Shown piece by piece: positions 7,094 through 12,925 of a DNA stretch of 12,925 nt; within the stretch, counting starts at the first letter, position 1; each line of letters opens with the position of its first letter. Under the pieces are notes generated by a model that saw only the letters and a list, made by a program, of their open reading frames with translations, had not been told where the DNA came from and searched no databases. The position numbers and the translations under genes were made by a program. The stretch is from Cephalothrix simula (lineage: Eukaryota; Nemertea; Palaeonemertea; Archinemertea; Cephalotrichidae): NCBI GenBank assembly GCA_035591015.1, contig JAXIUW010168892.1, positions 1 through 12,925 of the forward strand, in the 5' to 3' direction.

Positions 7094-7432
7094 CATACCC
7101 TGAACACATATCTATTGGAATTGGGATAAGATGCACGCTACTTTTAACCCCGTATAAAAAAGAAAAAAGTTATTGACTTGTATCGCATGTGCAACTGTCT
7201 GCGCCTTCTCTTCTCCTGTTAGTTCACATGCATTGTGCACAATGTAACAAATCCATTTTAACCCACCAGCTCCTTATTAGTCGTATTAATTTGCACGGGC
7301 CAGAGCCATTCATATTGGCATATTGGATATTTTAGTTAGATTAACGTAATTGAATCAAGCCTTTTGCAATTAGTATCACCAATATAGCCTTTCACCTTGT
7401 GATAAATGACAGTAGTTCCTTTTGAACTTTAG

Positions 7433-7485
7433 GAGGGGAGCCCACGAAGGTCCAATACGACCAAAATGGCCACGGGTTCGAATGA
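7433..7485 (+). other. GC-rich patch: possible alternative terminal exon or tRNA-like (SINE) fragment
   Basis: After TTTTGAACTTTAG, a phase-1 reading joined to the exon at 6546-6623 gives G, GEPTKVQYDQNGHGFE and a TGA stop at 7483-7485. On the other hand, GGGTTCGAATG at 7474-7484 matches the RNA polymerase III B-box consensus (GGTTCGAnn), which would fit a tRNA-derived SINE head; I could not find a convincing A box about 40-50 bp upstream. Both readings are weak. The patch is clearly richer in G and C than the DNA around it. Confidence 0.3.
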
Positions 7486-7604
7486 TTCAAAAATAAGTAC
7501 ACATTTTTGATATTTATATTTTTGAACATAAAACGGTAAATTCTCGAAATGGGATATTTTCATATAATTTTTGTTAATTGTTAAACTTGGGAAATTTTAA
7601 ATTA

Positions 7605-8145
7605 CTTTATATATAACTTCATTATAAGGGCTCTAAACGTCAATTTGGAGGGTCATAAGGGCACAGCCACAGCCAAAGATTAAAATGTTTATAAATACTT
7701 ACCCACGTAAAATTGAAGTTTGTAATCCTTTTTTATTTATCCAATTTTTGAGAAAAAATTCTGACAAGTTCATTAACCGTTGTCAGCCATTGAAAAAAGG
7801 TATGGGCCTTGAGATGAGATACTTTGTCTTGAGCATGTTATCATTTTGATATAGGAAAAACTATTATATATAGGAATATGGGAAATTTTCAGAGGAAATG
7901 AGCATGACCCTATTTTTGATTGAAAAATAGTAATGCCCTAGGTAGCAGTAGCTAATACCTATTTGCTATGGCAAACAATAGTGAAAGAACTTGTCAATTC
8001 TGAAAACTCGGATAAATAGTAAGGATTACAAACTTTATTTTTATGTAGGTATGTATTAAAGTACATTTTTATGTTTAGCTAGGCCCTTATGGCCCTTAAA
8101 ATGTACGGTTATAGCCCATTTTAATGAAGTTTTATGTATAGTATA
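7605..8145. repeat. Large diverged inverted repeat (arms about 160 bp)
   Basis: The left arm (about 7605-7771) and the right arm (about 7987-8145) are inverted relatives. Shared words, outer to inner, are AACTTCATTA / TAATGAAGTT, CATAAGGGC / GCCCTTATG, GTTTGTAATCCTT / AAGGATTACAAAC, ATTTATCC / GGATAAAT and GACAAGTTC / GAACTTGTC. Gaps and substitutions are frequent, so it is older than the fold-back at 5925. The loop of about 215 bp (7772-7986) has no coding features. Confidence 0.6.
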
Positions 8146-8449
8146 TTATATTATAATTGCCCGCGCTTTAAAATCATTTCTTTTGATCGCACTGACTTTT
8201 TAAACCTCGTCAATTTTAATCAAGAAAGTTAACCATTTAGATTAGAATGAATTTAAGAAGAGGATATAATTAGAAGTGGAATCTTAACCTTTGATGTCAC
8301 AAAATTAAATTTCCTACTGTGTTTGTAAATTTACATCTTGTTTAAAAACAGAATGAATTTGTCACATCCGTCTCTGTGTAAGTGAAGTTGAAACAAAGTT
8401 GACTTTTGTTTATTTCAAACGTTAATATAATTTTTTTGCTTTTCTTTAG

Positions 8450-8556
8450 AACTAAGGCAAGAAGGGGGCGATAAAGGTCCCTTTAGAAGTGGTGCAATTA
8501 CACCTGATGGTTTGATTGACGAAGACTTTGAAGAAGAATTGGGATCGCCGTCCCAG
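8450..8556 (+). CDS. Internal 107-nt acidic exon of the same gene
   Basis: A strong acceptor (TTTTTTTGCTTTTCTTTAG) and a consensus donor (CCCAG|GTGAGT) make this the best-defined exon in the right half. The incoming phase is 1 (Glu at the junction) and the outgoing phase is 0, so unlike the four upstream exons it cannot be skipped silently. The 36 residues run from ELRQEGGDKGPF through ITPDGL to IDEDFEEELGSPSQ, with ten acidic residues concentrated in the second half. The GPF near the middle echoes the GPNF and GPYF of the preceding exon. No catalytic motif is visible; the segment is probably disordered. The minus-strand open frame at 8498-8710 is its shadow. Confidence 0.85.
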
Positions 8557-8954
8557 GTGAGTGCTTTTCCCTTAACCTTATTTTTACCTTAACCGGTGCA
8601 AGAAAAGTTAAGTTTATACATGTACTCAAAGCGAAAGAAAAATTGGATGAGGCACGATGGAACATAAAACACATCCTCCTGGGGCCTTGGAACCCCTTAA
8701 ACCTATGCATTTTACAAGTTACACATTATTGGGAATTGTCCCACCTCGTGAGTAACACGTCTTCTTGAATATACATCATGCATATGAATCCTAGTACAAC
8801 GAGTGCTACTTAGTATAACCTGGTATAACCGTACTCTAGAAGAGGTCCGATTTACCAATCTTTTTTCACTTTCGAAATACTTTTACACAGATAATCGAAA
8901 AAGCATAAACTTAGTTTTGTTTGTTTGGAAATAAAATGTGTCTGACTTACAGAG
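8557..8954. other. Intron (398 bp), no other feature seen
   Basis: A typical AT-rich intron between the exons at 8450 and 8955. It contains small direct repeats (GTATAACC twice near 8813-8830) but no palindromic element and no open frame of note. Confidence 0.55.
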
Positions 8955-9009
8955 ATACACAAAGAACTATCCGTTGATGCTTTAGAAGACTTTAGAAGAG
9001 AATTTTCAC
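8955..9009 (+). CDS. Probable 55-nt exon of the same gene
   Basis: Placing the start after the second AG of TTACAGAG gives phase 0, matching the outgoing phase of the exon at 8450-8556. It encodes IHKELSVDALEDFRREFS with good codon bias. Using the first AG (8952) would need phase 1 and does not fit. The donor CAC|GTAGGT is close to consensus and leaves phase 1; read-through would hit TGA just afterwards. The composition is still rich in Glu and Asp but has more Arg, and it looks helical. Alternative starts such as the AG at 8984 would change the frame. This exon is less certain than those upstream because of the tandem AG and the very short intron that would follow. Confidence 0.5.
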
Positions 9010-9048
9010 GTAGGTGACAGCTGAACAATGTACCAATACTTGGTTTAG

Positions 9049-9103
9049 ACTCCAGACCCATTGATAGCCTCATTAAAATCAATTTTGTCTCTCGCGATGA
9101 ATG
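9049..9103 (+). CDS. Possible 55-nt exon after a 39-nt intron
   Basis: The sequence between CTTGGTTTAG and TG|GTGAGT is open in two frames. Phase 1, which follows from the exon at 8955-9009, gives H then SRPIDSLIKINFVSRDE and leaves phase 2. Phase 0, which would follow if 8955-9009 were skipped, gives TPDPLIASLKSILSLAMN and could run to a second donor, AAG|GTAATT at 9115. I prefer phase 1 for its codon pattern and phase continuity, but the intron it implies (9010-9048) is only 39 nt, unusually short for an animal. The donor GTGAGT is strong, so a real exon probably ends here. Confidence 0.4.
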
Positions 9104-9717
9104 GTGAGTCTAAGGTAATTTACCTTACGTCACCGGTAAAAAGCACGTCGTATGGGAATTCCCTTAATTCAATTCAACGAACGCTGGAGGAGACGTGGGG
9201 AGCGGTGGCGCAAAATAGGTTTAAACCTCGAAAATGGGTTAAGTCCCCTTTTTGGTTCTCATCTTTCAGTTAAGATCAGAAATAGCTCATGCACAATGGG
9301 ACCTCCAGGGCGGGCTCAAAACAGTAATACTTTTGAATTTTTAGCTCATTGGGGGGGGGGGGGCAAAGAATTTAAAAAACCCTTTGGTGTGTAACTTTTC
9401 ATGCTCTTTTCAAGAATGTATAGGTTTAAATGTTTTACATTTTGCAGTGCCTCATCCGTGATTGACCATATATTGACCTGCAGTGGTATTAAAACTGGTC
9501 AAACACGTCGATTCAATTTTAGGTCTATATTTTAGGTCTAGGTTGTCAGTTTAATTTTTTGCCTTAGAACATACACATTGCTATTGCTTATCTAGTATCT
9601 TTTTAAATTTTTATTTAAAAGCGGAGATATTGATCAACATTTGTTTTATTTATCATTTAAATTCATTGCACTCTATTCTGTACCTGAATTATGTTTTTTA
9701 TTTTGCCAATTCTGAAG
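9104..9717. other. Intron or flank with a repeat-like patch and a 13-base G run
   Basis: The stretch at about 9150-9395 is GC-richer than its surroundings and open in two overlapping frames (9061-9273 and 9152-9394). It ends in a run of 13 G (9351-9363) and has no recognisable protein features, so it looks like a dispersed repeat. A good acceptor-like sequence, TTCTCATCTTTCAG (ending 9270), is followed by a phase-0 open stretch of 24 codons, but nothing else supports an exon there. ATTTTAGGTCTA occurs twice near 9517 and 9530. The rest is AT-rich and featureless. Confidence 0.45.
9351..9363. repeat. Homopolymer run of 13 G
   Basis: Thirteen G in a row follow TTAGCTCATT. Such runs are prone to length error in sequencing and to slippage, so frames reaching across it are unreliable. 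Confidence 0.9.
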
Positions 9718-9744
9718 GAATGGGCTCAGGATAACTCTTTAGAG
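9718..9744 (+). CDS. Possible 27-nt microexon (EWAQDNSLE)
   Basis: TTTTATTTTGCCAATTCTGAAG precedes 27 bases that, in phase 0, encode EWAQDNSLE, followed by GAG|GTAGGG. The other two frames contain stops. It is symmetric phase 0. It would follow directly from the exon at 8450-8556, or from 9049-9114 read in phase 0, but not from 9049-9103 read in phase 1, which leaves phase 2 and would meet a stop here. The match in size and acidic content to the other microexons makes it attractive. The phase conflict keeps confidence moderate. Confidence 0.4.
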
Positions 9745-9881
9745 GTAGGGTCTTTATCTTATAGAAGTTCATTTAATGTCTGTTTTTTGGTGTTTTGATT
9801 TTATTTTAAAAATTCTAACCCAAGCAAATCTTTTGTTTATAATTTTATGCACTAACAAAACAATTGCTTAATTTTGATTTT

Positions 9882-10009
9882 AGTTCGTTTTAATCATGCC
9901 TAATAAGCTTTTAAGTTCATTTTAATCATGCCTAATAAGCTTCGAAGTTCATTTTAATCATGCCTAATAAGCTTCTAAGTTCATTTTAATCATACCTAAT
10001 AAGCTCGAA
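9882..10009. repeat. Tandem array, four copies of a 32-bp unit
   Basis: The unit AGTTCATTTTAATCATGCCT followed by AATAAGCTTCTA starts at 9882, 9914, 9946 and 9978, an exact 32-bp period. Copies differ at one to a few positions (AGTTCGTTTT in the first, CATACCT in the last, and the two or three bases after AAGCTT). Stops occur in the frames read, so it is not a coding repeat. It is a minisatellite-like array and likely variable in copy number. Confidence 0.92.
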
Positions 10010-10125
10010 ATTATTCAATTACTTTGAGGGAACGCCCCATATGCAGGAACTGTAATGCACTAGTCAGTGAAAAATCGCACCCTGGTCCCGTGTATAGGAA
10101 GAAAAGGATTTTTTAGATTGCTAGC

Positions 10126-10247
10126 GATAACAGCGCCAATTTAGCGCACTCCTTCGCCTTAAATGCGTGAAACACGAGCAGTTATGGCACAAGGGGCGCA
10201 AATAACTGCTTCGTTTTTCACTCAAAAAGCGTGCAATAACATAGCTA
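10126..10247. repeat. Palindromic repeat, copy D of the TTATTGCAC family
   Basis: GTGAAACACGAGCAGTTATGGC (10167-10188) pairs with the inverted GCGCAAATAACTGCTTCGTTTTTCAC (10196-10221), followed by TCAAAAAGCGTGCAATAAC as in copies A and C. The left outer part (GATAACAGCGCC near 10126) is degraded. A further half-end, AAAAGCGTGCAATAAGAG, lies at about 10336-10353. Confidence 0.6.
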
Positions 10248-10940
10248 TTTTATAACATGGTTCATTAAATGTGTTAATTAACGCTTCATACAACGCTAAA
10301 CTCAAAACAGCACAATAAGTAGTTAATGTACGGCAAAAGCGTGCAATAAGAGTAGTATTAAAGTGTCGCTTCTGTACCAAGTTTCCTGTCACCATCTTGG
10401 ATTTACGACATCCGACCCTTTACGGCGTCAAGCATGAATAAGGTACGGAATTATGTTTTGAATGGGGATCCTTATATGTGCAGCTTCTTTTAGAGAGAAA
10501 TAAACCAAACTACTACTCCGGGACCTGCAAAATAACTAAGAGGTATTACTGCATTACATATCTCTTGACATTTTTCTTTTTATCTATTTTTGATACCAAT
10601 TTTTACCCTGATATATCATTCGTAAACTTCTATGAAAAAAATGCGACAACTTAAAACCTCTAGGTCGTTGGATTTATTATGGATTTTTTGTCCGGGTTTT
10701 GTATTGGTATGTAATCCACAAACTTAATAAATTTATCATTTCTAAGAAAAGAATCCCTAAGGCCCAAAAACCCAGATTATCCCCAATTTATCTTACCTAG
10801 GAGACGTTTTGGGACATCATATCTTGGGTGTTAAAACTAATCAAGATTCAGCAAATGTTTGTGTAATGGACACGGGGTTTTGACATAATTCCAATTTTAT
10901 GAAAGTAAGATGATTTGAAATTACAACTGAATCAACAGAG

Positions 10941-11034
10941 GCGATGTTGGAATTTATAAGTTCTTAACATCCTCATCATTACGTGTGTTTGTTAAGTTAT
11001 CAAGAGAGGATGTTAACCCCCAGTATCAACATCG
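10941..11034. repeat. Imperfect inverted repeat (hairpin)
   Basis: GCGATGTTGG...TTAACATCCTC (10941-10974) pairs with GAGGATGTTAA...ATCAACATCGC (11006-11034). Outer and inner ends pair well and the middle of each arm is mismatched. The 31-bp loop has no feature. It is probably another decayed palindromic element. Confidence 0.6.
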
Positions 11035-11359
11035 CACGCCCATGGCACCTCTCAAATAGCTCCCGTCATGGTCCCGGGAAAATAGAGTTTACTGAAGCGT
11101 ATTTTCAATCCTAACTGCCTTTTACTTATCTGAGAGGTTGCAGTTCGTAGAAATACGAAATAGGTGTGTGGTTTGAAAACCACTTTTGACAAAATTACAT
11201 CATGACATGGCCGGCTGCATCTTGAGTTTGGCCTCCTTATATGGTGTTTCAGAATGAATGCGAATCCATCCTGATCCAACCAAAATAGTTATGGATAGAC
11301 ATGATATTTTAGCCAATCATAGAGCTTGGTAAAAATAAACTACTCAACCCTAAAAATCC

Positions 11360-11725
11360 CTTTGTTTTTCTCAGGCTCAAACTTGAGTCCAAAATTTCGC
11401 GGTTTACAGCTCCGCCAAAAATAATCCGATTTCGATTCCGAAAGCTTTTTTTGGGTTCATCATGAAAAACTGAGTCGATTTAGCCAAGTTTCATTTTTTA
11501 AAATAACGCCATGTGACGTCACACCGCAATTTTGATGAAGTCATATCAGCCCCAAAATATGACAGTATGACGCCATAGGGTGTTAAAATGAAACCTACCT
11601 ATCTTAGGTAGAAATTGTTTCCTAAATTTAATTCCGTAATCGGGTTTTTGCTATCTCTAACTGTACTCAGTAATTCAGTTTTTCGCCGCTAGCCCGCGCC
11701 ACTATGACGTCATGAAATTTTAATA
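11360..11725. repeat. Repeat-like GC-richer block with two 10-bp TGACGTCA palindromes
   Basis: The block includes GTGACGTCAC (11513-11522) and ATGACGTCAT (11704-11713), both perfect palindromes with the core of the CREB/ATF binding site, plus ATGACGCCAT at about 11568. The context (phrases such as CTCAAACTTGAG and ACAGCTCCGCCAAAA) looks like a dispersed repeat, so a regulatory role is only a possibility. An acceptor-like TTTTTCTCAG at 11372 is followed by an open phase-2 stretch but has no supporting donor. Confidence 0.35.
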
Positions 11726-12202
11726 GCCAGATTCTTTACCTACAAGTCATTACCTATTCCGGCCACCTGTGTATATGTATCAATAAAAGTTATCAATAAA
11801 GATTTGGTTTAGAATTGAGTCCATCCTTGATAATAATAATATGAGCATTAGCTCCTGAAAATCCAGAAAGATACTCAGGTTGCCCGCCTTTCCTTTGATG
11901 ATCTTTGATATATTGGTCTCTTAAGGGTTATTGTACCGTGTATATTTTACTAAAACTCAAAAGTAATACTTATTTATTACTTACTGCGGTGACATTAGAC
12001 ACAAATCTACTATCTCTCATAATCATGATAATAACCTTGCTAGCTATAAAGCTGACGTTACTGCACTACTGGCCCCCAAATGGGTTTTGTGGACCGTTCA
12101 CTACTGTTTTCATTTGGGACAATCTTAGGATGATAAGAAAATACTTAGAAAATCACTTAGGGACTATGCCAACAGCATGCATATATATGATTGTGACCAC
12201 AG

Positions 12203-12240
12203 GCTGGGAAATCCAGGAAAAGTCAGGAAATTCCTAAAAT
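12203..12240. repeat. Fragment of the GGAAATCAGG dispersed repeat
   Basis: GGCTGGGAAATCCAGGAAAAGTCAGGAAATTCC, preceded by GTGACCAC, parallels GGTGACCACTCACCTGGAAATCAGGGAAAAGTTAGGGAA at 2068. It is a second, more truncated member of the family that starts the element at 2065; its other end was not found. The 110-codon open frame at 11905-12237 ends in this fragment and is not a gene. Confidence 0.55.
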
Positions 12241-12275
12241 GAGCAAAAGCAAATGATTTTTTTTAAAATTTTGTA

Positions 12276-12616
12276 GCGTCAGAAAAGAAAGCCGTCAAAT
12301 GTCGTTAAAACATAAAGTTATTCGAAATCATCAAAAATGAAAAAAAAACCGGCCTTGAAAATACACCTTTGTGCTATCTGTGTTTATTGATCATCATACA
12401 GTTTTTGAACAGTATCTCATAGCTGTTTCATGTTTGCATTTGTATCCGATTTAATAGTTGAATTCAAATTCATTTTATAGGATAATTGAATTAAATAAAG
12501 ACTATGAATCACACAACAAAATAATTAGTGCCGGGAATTCATAAATGTGAAGGCTTAAATTTTTGGTTGAGCAACAGTTAGTTTGACTTTTGACGGCCTT
12601 CTTTAGCTTTCTGCAT
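12276..12616. repeat. Widely spaced inverted pair around GCCGTCAAA
   Basis: CAGAAAAGAAAGCCGTCAAATGTC (12280-12303) is matched by the inverted GACTTTTGACGGCCTTCTTTAGCTTTCTGC (12587-12616), with small gaps. The pair could mark the ends of a 340-bp non-autonomous element. It also explains away an apparent terminal exon after TTTTGTAG at 12275. The interior is AT-rich. Confidence 0.45.
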
Positions 12617-12634
12617 TGACCAATTATGATATGT

Positions 12635-12697
12635 GATCGGTATAGATTAATCATTAATCGGTATAGATTAATTATTGATCGGTTTATATTAATTATT
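12635..12697. repeat. Tandem array, three copies of a 21-bp unit
   Basis: GATCGGTATAGATTAATCATT, AATCGGTATAGATTAATTATT and GATCGGTTTATATTAATTATT follow each other with an exact 21-bp period. This is a minisatellite with no visible function. Confidence 0.9.
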
Positions 12698-12810
12698 GAC
12701 GTCTCATATCGTTTGAATACGTCACGATTCTCAAATAAGACGCCCTCTTTTGTCGTTAAGTTTTTTTCGTGGAGATGTCTATATTTCTTCGCTTCAAATA
12801 TTTACTTTTT

Positions 12811-12894
12811 AGCTCACTTGGTGCAAAGCACCAAATGTGAGCTTATGCGATCACCCGTAGTCTGTGTGTGTGTGTGTGTCTGTCTGTCTGTCTG
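12811..12894. repeat. AGCTCAC...GTGAGCT hairpin repeat with TG/TCTG microsatellite
   Basis: AGCTCACTTGGTGC and GCACCAAATGTGAGCT form a stem with a 3-base loop (12811-12844). After TATGCGATCACCCGTAGTC come a TG run (about 12863-12879) and TCTG repeats (about 12879-12894). This layout matches a very common dispersed repeat of marine invertebrates, best known from bivalves, in which a compensated AGCTCAC hairpin is followed by GTCTGTC-type simple repeats. The element runs off or near the right edge, so its other end is unseen. Confidence 0.75.
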
Positions 12895-12925
12895 TGACCG
12901 GGATAAGTGCATCATAAAATGCTTC

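Larger units (their letters stand above)
6624..8449. other. Intron (about 1.8 kb) with a hAT-type MITE and a large inverted repeat
   Basis: The intron runs from the donor GTGAAA to the strong acceptor TTTTTTTGCTTTTCTTTAG. It contains the hAT-type MITE (6905-7093), a GC-richer patch at 7433-7485 of uncertain nature, and a diverged inverted repeat at about 7605-8145. The stretches 6624-6904, 7094-7430 and 8146-8449 are AT-rich with nothing I can identify beyond a repeated TTTATTAAAATTAAT (about 6766 and 6830). Confidence 0.6.
9745..12925. other. 3.2 kb with repeats and no supported exon
   Basis: I found no convincing coding exon here. The stretch holds a 32-bp tandem array (9882-10009), a copy of the TTATTGCAC palindrome (10126-10247), an imperfect hairpin (10941-11034), a repeat-like block with two TGACGTCA palindromes (11360-11725), a fragment of the GGAAATCAGG repeat (12203-12240), an inverted pair (12276-12616), a 21-bp tandem array (12635-12697) and a hairpin plus microsatellite (12811-12894). 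AATAAA-like words (for example 11781-11800 and 12493) occur but cannot be tied to a gene end in such AT-rich DNA. Stretches 10380-10930 and 11040-11350 show nothing I can identify. Confidence 0.5.

Noticed and set aside
8852-9082. 76-codon minus-strand open frame
   Set aside because: It is the antisense shadow of the exons at 8955 and 9049 and has no features of its own.
9061-9394. Two overlapping open frames (70 and 80 codons) with Arg-rich stretches
   Set aside because: They lie in a GC-richer repeat-like patch that ends in a run of 13 G. The first 55 bases are better explained by the exon at 9049-9103.
9882-10009. CRISPR-like array
   Set aside because: The 32-bp units are contiguous with no unique spacers, so this is a simple tandem repeat.
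11052-11279. 75-codon minus-strand open frame
   Set aside because: No recognisable motif, no credible splice partners and no codon bias. It is consistent with chance.
11905-12237. 110-codon open frame, the longest in the window
   Set aside because: It ends in a dispersed-repeat fragment. The hydrophobic middle comes from AT-rich sequence, and no start context or family similarity is seen.
12276-12340. Possible last exon after TTTTGTAG (open in several frames for 9-20 codons)
   Set aside because: The same sequence recurs inverted at 12587-12616, so it is better read as a repeat terminus.

Overview
This 12.9 kb window looks like nuclear DNA from an animal, probably a marine invertebrate. It is AT-rich, has no long open reading frames and no bacterial-style gene packing. 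It has clear GT-AG splice-site pairs and a high density of short, non-autonomous inverted-repeat elements. Two repeat motifs point loosely to bivalves, cnidarians, sponges or similar animals: the AGCTCAC...GTGAGCT hairpin followed by TG/TCTG simple repeats at the right end, and the 'GGAAATCAGGGAAAAGT' type repeat near 2080 and 12203. I cannot name the species.

The main content is the interior of one plus-strand, multi-exon protein gene. It is cut into very small exons separated by introns of 0.4 to 3.5 kb. Five exons form a phase-consistent chain: 161-190 (30 nt), 1713-1829 (117 nt), 3051-3071 (21 nt), 6546-6623 (78 nt) and 8450-8556 (107 nt). The first four are symmetric phase-1 exons, and each of the four junction codons is GAC or GAA, so every splice adds an Asp or Glu. 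Together they encode about 117 residues, about 35% of them Asp or Glu and only six of them Lys or Arg. This indicates a disordered, strongly acidic segment. Less certain continuations are 8955-9009, 9049-9103 and 9718-9744. Neither the start codon nor a secure stop codon is visible, and I do not recognise the family.

The introns and the right third are mostly repeats. Region by region they hold: a fold-back element (1283-1415); a recurring TTATTGCAC / GTGAAATA palindromic family (1511-1660, 3368-3840, 10126-10247); an 862-bp TIR element with another inverted repeat nested inside it (2065-2926); a 495-bp element with GC-rich ends that are hairpins themselves (3869-4363); a near-perfect 201-bp fold-back (5925-6125); a hAT-type MITE with an exact 8-bp target duplication (6905-7093); a large diverged inverted repeat (about 7605-8145); a 32-bp tandem array (9882-10009); an imperfect hairpin (10941-11034); a 21-bp tandem array (12635-12697); and the terminal hairpin plus microsatellite (12811-12894). 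No tRNA, rRNA, CRISPR array, promoter or confident transcription end was found.

The genes do not form a pathway: there is one gene here, with transposon-derived sequence in its introns. The short open frames of 60-110 codons across the window lie in introns and repeats and look like chance.
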